Below are positions 55,360-61,977 of a DNA stretch of 61,977 bases, piece by piece. The DNA lies in assembly GCA_020356105.1 (NCBI GenBank), contig CP070634.1, positions 2,949,677 to 3,011,653 of the forward strand. The letters are read 5' to 3'. This DNA comes from Rhodospirillales bacterium (GTDB lineage Bacteria; Pseudomonadota; Alphaproteobacteria; UBA8366; JADFVY01). The notes under the pieces were generated by a model, which was not told the origin of the DNA, made no database searches, and worked only from the letters and a program-made list of their open reading frames with translations. How positions within the stretch are numbered: position 1 is the stretch's first letter; each line of letters starts with the position of its first letter. The translations under genes and the position numbers were made by a program.

Positions 55360-55749
55360 CTAGTTCAGGTACCGCAGGAACCGCTCGCTGCCGGGCACGG
55401 CATAGAGGTTGCCATAGGCGTCGTAGCAGCCGCTGCCCTGGAATTCCGCCAGGCGACCGTTGAGATAGCCGGTGCCATAGATCGTCCGGCAATTGCCGGT
55501 CGGTGGCGGTGGCGGCGGCACGTAGACCGCGGGCGGCGGCGCCACATAGACCGGGCGCGGCGCGGCCAGATGGCCGATCAGCGCTCCCAGCAACAATCCG
55601 CCAGCGAACACGGCGGCGCCATCATAGCGGTGCTTGTAATAGCCATGGTGATGGCCGTGATGGCCATGGCCGTAACCTCCGGCCAGGGCCGGCGCAGCGA
55701 GTCCGACGGTCGCGAGGACGCAGACCGCGGCGACGAGCTTCTTCAGCAT
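55360..55749 (-). CDS. Small secreted His/Pro-rich protein
   Basis: The 129-residue protein has a signal peptide (cleavage near ALA, residue ~23) and then a Gly/His-rich stretch GGYGHGHHGHHHGYYKHRYDG. A hydrophobic glycine-zipper-like segment (~46-62) and a proline-rich linker (PRPVYVAPPPAVYVPPPPPP) follow, then a C-terminal RcnB-like tail with CRTIYGTGYLNGRLAEFQGSGC. Likely envelope-associated; a metal-binding role for the His run is conceivable but unproven. Confidence 0.8.
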   Translation of the reverse strand: MLKKLVAAVCVLATVGLAAPALAGGYGHGHHGHHHGYYKHRYDGAAVFAGGLLLGALIGHLAAPRPVYVAPPPAVYVPPPPPPTGNCRTIYGTGYLNGRLAEFQGSGCYDAYGNLYAVPGSERFLRYLN

Positions 55750-55869
55750 CGCGACCTCCTGTCACCCCCCGGCCGGCATTCTAGCAGACGCCGCCGGCGA
55801 ATTCATCCGCGATGGCGACGTCTCGGCAACCGGATCGGCGGCCGGTGCTTCTGCGGCCGGCGCGCCCGG

Positions 55870-56340
55870 TCAGCTGCCGGGATGGGCCTTCTCGTAGGCC
55901 CGAACCGCCTCGGCGAGTTCATCGGCCTCCTCGCAGCCGCGCGGACACAGCGACTTCAGCCGTTTCAGCTGCTCGCGCGCCAGCGGCAGATTGCCCATCT
56001 GCAGGTACAGCTCGCCGAGATATTCGTTGGCGCCGCGATGCCGCGGCTTGATCGCCAGCGCCTTTTGATAGGCTGCAAGGGCGGCCTCGAAACGATCCTG
56101 CTTGCGCTCGCTATAGCCCAGGTTGTTCCATGCATCGGCATTCCTGGGCTCCTTCGCCACCACCTTCTCCAGCAGCCCGGACGCCCGGGCATAGTCCTCG
56201 GCCTCGATCGCCTTCAGGGCATTGCGGTAATCGGTGTTGGCGGACGAGCGTTCGCTTGACCCGCCGCCGCCGCCGAAGGCCAGGGCGGGCGATGCCATCG
56301 CGAGCGCAAGAATAAGGGCGAAGAAGAACCTGATCAGCAT
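55870..56340 (-). CDS. Secreted TPR-repeat protein
   Basis: The 156-residue protein starts with a signal peptide (cleavage after residue ~22) and a Gly/Ser linker, then about three tandem TPRs (ADAWNNLGYSERKQDRFEAALAAYQKALAIKP is the clearest) and a two-cysteine tail CPRGC. ATG 56340 follows GGAGGC. It is probably periplasmic; partner unknown. Confidence 0.85.
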   Translation of the reverse strand: MLIRFFFALILALAMASPALAFGGGGGSSERSSANTDYRNALKAIEAEDYARASGLLEKVVAKEPRNADAWNNLGYSERKQDRFEAALAAYQKALAIKPRHRGANEYLGELYLQMGNLPLAREQLKRLKSLCPRGCEEADELAEAVRAYEKAHPGS

Positions 56341-56496
56341 AACTGCCTCCACTTTGTCCGCGCGGCCGGACGCCGCGGCGGCTTTGCCAAGCAACATCGG
56401 TGCTCTTACCCGATATACACCCGGCCGGCATATGCCATTCCACAAGGGTCATTTTGCACGATCGGAGATACACCCATGCCCCGCGGCGCGGCGCGT

Positions 56497-57168
56497 TCAC
56501 CCCTCACCGGGGACCAGCGGCACGAACGCCACGGGCAGGCCGGGTGCGACCGAAACCGTTCCCAGTGCATCCTTCACGACCAGGGTCAGCGACTGCTCGA
56601 AGCGGCCGCCCCCGATCGGAATCACCAGGCGGCCGCCCGGCGCGAGCTGGTCGACCAGCGCGGGCGGCATGGCGGGCGCCGCCGCGGCCACCAGGATACC
56701 GTCATAGGGCGCGTGTTCCGGCCAGCCGGCGCTGCCGTCTGCGGTTTTGACATGTACGTTGTCATAACCGAGGCGGGACAGCCTACCGGCCGCCGCCTCG
56801 GCGAGCTCGGCGATCCGCTCGATCGACCAGACCTCGGCCACCACCGCGGCGAGCACGGCCGACTGGTAGCCGCAACCGGTGCCGATCTCGAGCACCCGCA
56901 TGCTGGCATGCGGCCGCAACATCTGGGTCATCGCGGCGACGATGTAGGGTTGCGAGATGGTCTGGCCGTGGCCGATCGAAAGCGGTCGGTTCTGATAGGC
57001 GTAGGGGCGCTCCCAGTCGGGCACGAATTCATGCCGCGGAACCCGCTCCAGCGCCGCGCGGACCGCCGGGTCCAGCCGGTCGGCGCCGAGCCAGCGCGCA
57101 GTGTCCCGCACTTCGAGATCGATCTCGGCGAGCAGTTGCCGGCGTTCCGCGGCGAATTCATCCGCCAT
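56497..57168 (-). CDS. pcm: Protein-L-isoaspartate O-methyltransferase
   Basis: Pcm methylates isoaspartyl sites on aged proteins using S-adenosylmethionine. The 223 residues show the substrate segment VPRHEFVPDWERPYAYQNRPLSIGHGQTISQPYIVAAMTQML, SAM motif I VLEIGTGCGYQSAVLA, post-I VWSIERI and motif II/III APYDGILVAAAAP. It is convergent with nothing and downstream of a secreted gene on the same strand. Confidence 0.95.
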   Translation of the reverse strand: MADEFAAERRQLLAEIDLEVRDTARWLGADRLDPAVRAALERVPRHEFVPDWERPYAYQNRPLSIGHGQTISQPYIVAAMTQMLRPHASMRVLEIGTGCGYQSAVLAAVVAEVWSIERIAELAEAAAGRLSRLGYDNVHVKTADGSAGWPEHAPYDGILVAAAAPAMPPALVDQLAPGGRLVIPIGGGRFEQSLTLVVKDALGTVSVAPGLPVAFVPLVPGEG

Positions 57169-57238
57169 ATCGTCTCACCCGCGAGTCGCAACCGACCCCG
57201 ACTTGGGGCGGAGGTGCGGCCCGCCGACCCGGCCCCGA

Positions 57239-57751
57239 TCAGTCGAAATCGAAATTGTCGAACTCGGCGATCAGCCAGCGGCCGCCGGCGTCGCGCAGCG
57301 TCAACGCGCGCTGCCGCACCGTGGTTCGGCCGCGGTCGTTCTCGCCCAGGAAATAGCGGAACTTGACCTCGTTGGCGTCGTCGGAGATGCGAAAGTCGAA
57401 GATCTCGAAGCTCAGATACCGCTCGGCGCCGAAGCGGTCGCGGCGCAACGCCATGCGGTCCCCATAGCGCGCCGCCATCGCCGGATCTAGCAACTCGACG
57501 ACGTTGCCGGCGGACGGTGCGGACAGGCGCTGGAAGAACTCCCGGACGACGTCCCGCGCCTGCAGCACGCGGTTCATCTCGGCCTTGCTGAGCCCGGAGA
57601 CGTCCGGGTGCTCGCGCACGCTCGCGCTGATCGTCTCTTCCTCGAAGAGCGTCTCGGAGAACGCCTTGCCGATGGCGTCCTGGGCCGCCGATGGCCCGGA
57701 CAGGAGCGCCAGCCCGACCAGCGACCCCATCACCAACCGCATCTTGCGCAT
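57239..57751 (-). CDS. Secreted protein with NTF2/DUF-like domain, unknown
   Basis: The 170-residue protein has a signal peptide ending near SAA (~23) and a mature domain with helical VLQARDVVREFFQRLSAP followed by a beta sheet (SFEIFDFRISDDANEVKFRYFLG, ALTLRDAGGRWLIAEFDNFDFD). No catalytic motif is recognised. ATG 57751 with AAGGAG upstream is chosen. It is divergent from htpG. Confidence 0.78.
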   Translation of the reverse strand: MRKMRLVMGSLVGLALLSGPSAAQDAIGKAFSETLFEEETISASVREHPDVSGLSKAEMNRVLQARDVVREFFQRLSAPSAGNVVELLDPAMAARYGDRMALRRDRFGAERYLSFEIFDFRISDDANEVKFRYFLGENDRGRTTVRQRALTLRDAGGRWLIAEFDNFDFD

Positions 57752-57862
57752 CGCCGCTCCTTTCCCTACCTGCGTATCGCTGCACAACCGATAGCATGTT
57801 GCGCGGCGTCTGGCGAGCCACAGAGCGGACCGTCAATGAACGTACTCACGATCGATCGCGTG

Positions 57863-57895
57863 AATCGGCTCTGCAATATGGGAATCGAGCCGATT
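57863..57895 (+). promoter_or_regulatory. Inverted repeat upstream of htpG
   Basis: Perfect 9-base arms AATCGGCTC (57863-57871) and GAGCCGATT (57887-57895) enclose a 15-base loop, then TTCC. It could form an mRNA hairpin ending the preceding transcript or an operator. Confidence 0.4.
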
Positions 57896-57954
57896 TTCCG
57901 GGTTGCCCGGTCGCCGAAGGCGATTCCGATCGACCCGGATCGGCTCTGGGCGGT

Positions 57955-57984
57955 CTTGCAAGGCGCCGGCGCCTTTCACATATA
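57955..57984 (+). promoter_or_regulatory. Heat-shock (RpoH-type) promoter of htpG
   Basis: CTTGCA (57955-57960), 16 bases, then CACATATA (57977-57984) fit the CTTGAA / CCCATNTA heat-shock consensus. A perfect palindrome AAGGCGCCGGCGCCTT (57960-57975) fills the spacer. The start codon lies about 40 bases later. Confidence 0.6.
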
Positions 57985-58023
57985 TCGGCGGCGAACGGAG
58001 ACTTAACGGAGCGAGCATCAGCC

Positions 58024-59958
58024 ATGGCCGACGCAAAGACCAAACCGGAAAAGTCCGCGAAGGGCGGCAAGAAAGCGAAAACAGGGAAGACCGCCGGCAA
58101 GGCCGAGACGATGAATTTCCAGGCGGAGATGAGCCGCCTTCTCGACATCGTCGCCCACTCTCTGTACAGCGACAAGGACATCTTCCTGCGCGAGCTGATC
58201 TCGAATTCCTCGGATGCCTGCGACCGCCTGCGCCACGCGGCGCTGACCGAGCCCGAGCTCGCCGCCGGCGACGCCGATTACGGCATCGCGGTGACCGTGG
58301 ACAAGACGGCGCGGACCGTCTCGGTCGCCGACAACGGCATCGGCATGAACCGCGACGATCTGATCGCCAATCTCGGCACCATCGCGAAATCCGGCACCGC
58401 CGCCTTCCTCGAGAGCCTGACCGGCGATGCCCGCAAGGACACCTCGCTGATCGGCCAGTTCGGCGTCGGCTTCTACTCCGCCTTCATGGTGGCCGACCGG
58501 GTCGAGGTGGTAACGCGGCGGGCCGGCGAGGATCAGGCCTGGCGGTGGTCCTCGGACGGAAAAGGCAGCTTCACCGTCGCGCCGGCCGAGCGCGCGGGGC
58601 GCGGGACGACGGTCATTATCCACCTCGACAAGGACCAGGACGGATACCTCGCGAAGGAGAAGCTGTCCGGGATCGTCAAGCGCTACTCCGACCACATCCC
58701 CTTTCCGATCACCGTGGCCGGGGCCGACGACGCGCCCGAACAGGCGAACACCGGCGCCGCGCTGTGGACCCGCCCGAAATCGGAGATCACCGCGGACCAG
58801 TACAAGGAGTTCTATCACCACGTCGCGCACATGGCGGACGATCCCTGGGCGACCCTGCATTTCCATGCCGAGGGCGTGATCGACTACCGGGCGCTGCTGT
58901 TCGTGCCGTCGACGCGGCCGCTCGACCTGTTCCAGCCGGAGCGCGAGAGCCGCGTCAAGCTCTACGTCAAACGGGTGTTCATCACCGATCACGAAACCGG
59001 CCTGGTGCCTGCCTGGCTGCGGTTCGTGCGCGGCATCGTCGATTCCGAGGACCTGCCGCTCAACGTCAGCCGCGAGATGCTGCAGGACAACCCGGTGACC
59101 GCGAAGATCCGCACGACCATCGTCAAGCGCCTGCTCGACGATCTGGACAAGAAGGCCAAGGACGATTCCGACGCGTACGAGACCTTCTGGAATAATTTCG
59201 GCGCGGTCCTCAAGGAAGGCATCTACGAGGGCGCGGCCGAGCGCGACCGGCTGGTCAAGCTCGCGCGGTTCCGCTCCACCGCGGCGGACGGGCTGGTGTC
59301 GCTTGACGACTATATCGGCCGCATCAAGGAGGGGCAGGACGAGATCTATTACATCAGCGGCGACGATGTCGATGCCCTGGCCAGGAGCCCGCAGCTCGAG
59401 GGTTTCCGCGCCAAGGGGGTCGAGGTGCTGCTGCTGACCGACCCGGTGGACGAGTTCTGGGTGCCGATGCTGGGGATATACGAAGGCAAGCCCTTCAAGT
59501 CGGTCACCCGCGGCGGCGCCGACCTCTCGAAGATCAAGGGCGCCGGCGGGGAAGACGCCAAGGACGAGAAGGCCGAATCCGAACTGGCGCCGCTGGTGGC
59601 GGCGATCAAGCTGGCGCTGGGCGACAAGGTCAAGGACGTGCGCAGCTCCGACCGGCTGACCGACAGCGCCGTGTGCCTGGTCGCCGGGGAGGGCGATATG
59701 GATATCCATCTGGAACGCATCCTGCGCGCCCACAAGCAGCTCGATACGGCCGCGGCGCGGATCCTCGAGATCAACCCGAAACACGCGCTGATCAAGGCGC
59801 TGGGCGAGGCTGCGCGGCAGGACGGCAAGGCGCCGCTGATCGAGGACGCGGCGCATCTCCTGCTCGACCAGGCGCGGATCCTCGAGGGCGAGCCGGTCAC
59901 CGATGCGGCCGATTTCGCGAAGCGCATGAGCAAGGCGATGGCGGCCGGGCTGGGCTAG
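58024..59958 (+). CDS. htpG: Molecular chaperone HtpG (bacterial Hsp90)
   Basis: HtpG is the cytosolic ATP-dependent Hsp90 homologue. The 644 residues start with a Lys-rich extension (~1-27), then the ATPase motifs RELISNSSDACDRLRH, DNGIGMNRDDL and GQFGVGFYSAFMVAD, with the middle-domain arginine region and the dimerisation end DTAAARILEINPKHALI. ATG 58024 begins the extension; an internal start at the MNFQAEM codon would give a classical length. An RpoH-type promoter precedes it. Confidence 0.96.
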   Translation: MADAKTKPEKSAKGGKKAKTGKTAGKAETMNFQAEMSRLLDIVAHSLYSDKDIFLRELISNSSDACDRLRHAALTEPELAAGDADYGIAVTVDKTARTVSVADNGIGMNRDDLIANLGTIAKSGTAAFLESLTGDARKDTSLIGQFGVGFYSAFMVADRVEVVTRRAGEDQAWRWSSDGKGSFTVAPAERAGRGTTVIIHLDKDQDGYLAKEKLSGIVKRYSDHIPFPITVAGADDAPEQANTGAALWTRPKSEITADQYKEFYHHVAHMADDPWATLHFHAEGVIDYRALLFVPSTRPLDLFQPERESRVKLYVKRVFITDHETGLVPAWLRFVRGIVDSEDLPLNVSREMLQDNPVTAKIRTTIVKRLLDDLDKKAKDDSDAYETFWNNFGAVLKEGIYEGAAERDRLVKLARFRSTAADGLVSLDDYIGRIKEGQDEIYYISGDDVDALARSPQLEGFRAKGVEVLLLTDPVDEFWVPMLGIYEGKPFKSVTRGGADLSKIKGAGGEDAKDEKAESELAPLVAAIKLALGDKVKDVRSSDRLTDSAVCLVAGEGDMDIHLERILRAHKQLDTAAARILEINPKHALIKALGEAARQDGKAPLIEDAAHLLLDQARILEGEPVTDAADFAKRMSKAMAAGLG

Positions 59959-59967
59959 TATCCGACG

Positions 59968-60300
59968 TCAGTCCTCGCGGTGGATGCTGACCGTGTCCGC
60001 CACCAATTCGAAGGCGTTGTCGCCGAACAGCTCGAACCGGTAGGTGCGCGGGCCTTCCCTGTGGGCCCAGTGGATGTTTCCGGTGGCGAAACGGTCCGAA
60101 AGACTCGGGAAATTGCAGCTCAGGGACAGGCTCTCGACCCCCTCGAACACCAGCCGCGCGGCGACTCGCTTCGGCGCGTCGGGGCCCTCGTGGACCGCCA
60201 AGTCGAGTTCCACGGTGGCCGTCGCCGACCCCTCGTCGCCCGACGTGATCGTCCAGGCCAGGATCCGGCCGCCATGCCAGTGAATGTCCTCGAATCGCAC
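59968..60300 (-). CDS. Small hypothetical protein with beta-rich fold
   Basis: The 110-residue protein is predicted to be almost all beta strands (GRILAWTITSGDEGSATATVELDLAV, RVAARLVFEGVESLSLSCNF, TYRFELFGDNAFELVADTVSI). GTG 60300 with GGAGAGG upstream is chosen over the longer frame. It is convergent with htpG (stop codons 10 bases apart). No family is recognised. Confidence 0.7.
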   Translation of the reverse strand: MRFEDIHWHGGRILAWTITSGDEGSATATVELDLAVHEGPDAPKRVAARLVFEGVESLSLSCNFPSLSDRFATGNIHWAHREGPRTYRFELFGDNAFELVADTVSIHRED

Positions 60301-60379
60301 ACCCTCTCCTTCCACGTATCTATCTCGTATCCAAAGCCCGATTCTGGATACGGTTCCACCTCGGCCGGCGGCGCGGCCA

Positions 60380-60423
60380 CATGCTGAGGAGGGCCGAAGG
60401 CCCATCTCGAAGCATGAGGTCGC
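60380..60423 (+). repeat. 44-bp dispersed hairpin repeat, copy C
   Basis: It has the same ends (CATGCTGAGGAG ... CATGAGGTCGC) as copies A and B at ~49.8 kb, but its inner stem is GGCC/GGCC around GAA. The paired stem change keeps the hairpin. It lies between the small protein gene and the MFS gene. Confidence 0.8.
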
Positions 60424-60442
60424 TCGGTGCCGAACGCGACGT

Positions 60443-61699
60443 CTACTCCCCCGCCGCCGGGGCCACGCGCAGGCGGGTACCGGGCAGCTGAACGACGGCG
60501 AGGAAAATCAGGCCGGCGCCAATCGCCATAATCAGGAACAGGGCGGAAAAGCCCCAGTTCGCATGCACCGCGGCGATCGTCGGAATCGTCGTCGCCATGA
60601 CCACGAAGGACAGCACATAGCGCAGCGCATAGGCACGGCTGCGCCATTCGCTGCGGGCGATGCGGCCGATCAGCACGTCGTTGATCGGGACCTGGCCGAA
60701 CACCACCAACATGAAGGCGACGGAGACGATCAGCGCGGCCCCGCCCGAGAGGTTCAGCATGGCGAAGAACGTCGCCGCCTGGATCGCGGCGATGGTCGCG
60801 AATACGACCCGGACGGAATGGTTGTCGACCAGCCAGCCGACGACGATCTGCGCCAGCGAGGCGGAGGCCAGCACCGCGAACGACCACCAGCCGACCGCCT
60901 TGCCGCTGGTCGCAAGCCCGGCGAGCCGCTCGTCGAAGATCTTCGGCAGGGCGAAGGTCGTGCTCTGGAAGATGAAGCTGCCGATCGCGGCGGTAAAGAA
61001 GATGATCGCGAAGACCTTTATCAGCAGCGCCTTATCGAGGGCGAGCGCGGGCACATGCGCGGGCTCGCGACGCGGCGTGCGGCCGGCCTCGAGCTCCCGC
61101 CGGTCCTGCGCGTGACCGATGCGCAGCCAGACGACGTAGGCGATGCCGGTCAGCACCGCCGCCGCGCCCGGCAGGAAGAAGGCGGCGCGCCAGCCGAATT
61201 CGCCGATTAGCAGCAGGGTGCAGAGCGGCGCCGCGGCCACGCCGAGATTGCCGAACACGCCGTTGACGGCCAGCGGCACGCCGGTCCGCCGGCGGCCCTG
61301 CACCACCATCGCCAGCCCGACCGGATGGTAGATCGCGCCCAGCGTGCCGATCAGAAGGACCCCGGCACCGAGCTGCCACGGCGTCTGGGCGAGTCCGGTC
61401 AGCATCGCGGCGGCGCCCATGCCAAGGAAGAACACGGCGATCATGCCCGGCCGGCTCCAGCGGTCGGCGAGCCATCCGGCGGGCAGCGAGAATAGGCCGA
61501 AGGCCACGAACCCGCCGGTCGAGAACAGCACGAGATCGGCGTAGGACATGTCCCATTCGACGACCAGGCCGGGAATGTCGACCTGGCGGTCGACGGCGAT
61601 CGCCATCGCCACCGTGGCGTAGATCAGGATCAGGAAATGGTCGAAGAAATGCCCCAGATTGAGGAACAGGAAATCGACCCGCCGCTGCGTCTCGGTCAT
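60443..61699 (-). CDS. MFS transporter
   Basis: The 418-residue protein has about 12 transmembrane helices; the helix 2-3 loop reads GWLADRWSRPGMIAV, the classical MFS pattern, and a charged central loop lies at ~195-215. It starts with NLGHFFDHFLILIYATVAMAIA, a pattern seen in carriers for small organic acids. Substrate unknown; no neighbouring enzyme hints at it. Confidence 0.85.
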   Translation of the reverse strand: MTETQRRVDFLFLNLGHFFDHFLILIYATVAMAIAVDRQVDIPGLVVEWDMSYADLVLFSTGGFVAFGLFSLPAGWLADRWSRPGMIAVFFLGMGAAAMLTGLAQTPWQLGAGVLLIGTLGAIYHPVGLAMVVQGRRRTGVPLAVNGVFGNLGVAAAPLCTLLLIGEFGWRAAFFLPGAAAVLTGIAYVVWLRIGHAQDRRELEAGRTPRREPAHVPALALDKALLIKVFAIIFFTAAIGSFIFQSTTFALPKIFDERLAGLATSGKAVGWWSFAVLASASLAQIVVGWLVDNHSVRVVFATIAAIQAATFFAMLNLSGGAALIVSVAFMLVVFGQVPINDVLIGRIARSEWRSRAYALRYVLSFVVMATTIPTIAAVHANWGFSALFLIMAIGAGLIFLAVVQLPGTRLRVAPAAGE

Positions 61700-61880
61700 C
61701 TATCGGGCACCCCCGCGCTTGCCGGTCGGCAGTATGTTCCGCGAGGGCGGCCCGTACAAGCGGGTCGTCGGCCATGGCGGAAAGCCGCTGCCGGGCTTTG
61801 CCGTCGCCTTTTGCGGCGTGGCCGGCACTGGTATGATGTCCCGAGGCGGGTGGCCGTCTCAGCCGGAGAGCGATTCCGCC

Positions 61881-61977
61881 ATGCCGAGAGCTCTCATCGC
61901 ATATTTCTCGCAGGCCGGCTCGACCGCGCAGGTCGCCAGGGCCATCGCCGACGGACTGGAGGCGGCCGGGTTTGCAA
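61881..61977 (+). CDS. Flavodoxin-like protein, 3' end outside window
   Basis: The first 32 codons read MPRALIAYFSQAGSTAQVAR and on, matching the flavodoxin phosphate-loop pattern (strand, then S-x-A-G-S-T for the FMN phosphate, then an amphipathic helix). The ATG follows a GGAGAG site. The rest lies beyond the window, so a short flavodoxin or a fusion cannot be told apart. Confidence 0.7.
   Translation, partial: MPRALIAYFSQAGSTAQVARAIADGLEAAGFA

Noticed and set aside
57836..58006. A 56-codon frame upstream of htpG as a leader peptide
   Set aside because: It has no ribosome site and overlaps the promoter and both inverted repeats, so it is more likely regulatory DNA.
1..61977. CRISPR arrays, insertion sequences, prophage or plasmid origin features
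   Set aside because: No regularly spaced repeats, transposase, integrase, capsid or replication genes were seen in any frame.

Overview
The window is one contiguous piece of a GC-rich alphaproteobacterial chromosome, most likely from a free-living Rhodospirillales-type heterotroph. The evidence is the LepA, HtpG, FumC, Pcm and Hsp15 plus Suv3-helicase gene set, the abundance of TRAP and tripartite tricarboxylate (TTT) solute transporters, frequent 4-base ATGA/GTGA gene overlaps, and a heat-shock type promoter in front of htpG. This is inference from gene content; no rRNA is present to fix the taxonomy.

Layout. Positions 1-6200 are housekeeping: the 3' part of an ABC-F ATPase (uup), a YbaK-type deacylase, a TPR protein, lepA, a small membrane protein and tRNA-Ser(GGA). 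From the tRNA to about 31 kb lies a catabolic block, visibly less GC-rich than its flanks in places. Its first arm (6282-14599, minus strand) encodes AroE-, AroQ-, CaiB-, TPP-enzyme-, acylating aldehyde dehydrogenase-, TIM-barrel isomerase- and HMG-CoA-lyase-like proteins. A divergent LysR regulator leads into a QuiC1-like fusion and a DUF1932 dehydrogenase. The second arm (18606-25632, minus strand) is a textbook lower protocatechuate-4,5/gallate route (LigI, GalB, LigK/GalC, GalD) joined to a TAXI-type TRAP transporter and a TetR regulator. Divergent from it are a dienelactone hydrolase, a TctC binding protein, a fused TctA-TctB permease and a split sulfopyruvate/phosphonopyruvate-decarboxylase-like TPP enzyme.

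Positions 31-36 kb hold a membrane-anchored glycerophosphodiesterase, a lipoprotein and an orphan secreted protein. From 35.2 to 43.9 kb are two metabolic cassettes: two tandem phytoene-dehydrogenase-like flavoproteins coupled to a GcvT-like protein, and a divergent sugar-acid cassette (IlvD/Edd dehydratase, DapA-family aldolase, MFS carrier). The remainder is mostly core metabolism: a GFA protein, GNAT, UbiX, Hsp15/Suv3 helicase, nicotinate phosphoribosyltransferase, fumarase, protoporphyrinogen oxidase, Pcm, HtpG, an MFS carrier and the start of a flavodoxin-like gene, with several small lipoproteins and secreted proteins between them.

How it works together. The 18.6-25.7 kb module can turn 2-pyrone-4,6-dicarboxylate into pyruvate and oxaloacetate, but no ring-cleavage dioxygenase or LigC dehydrogenase is present. 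The transporter may therefore import the pyrone, or a related polycarboxylate, directly. The QuiC1-like protein keeps its fold but has glycine where the family has a metal-binding aspartate, while a second TIM-barrel protein nearby has a complete site. Other notable signals are a 44-bp dispersed repeat whose hairpin stem is conserved by paired changes, a perfect 16-bp palindrome inside the htpG promoter, a TetR gene lacking its first DNA-binding helix, and palindromic operators in both divergent regulator intergenic regions.
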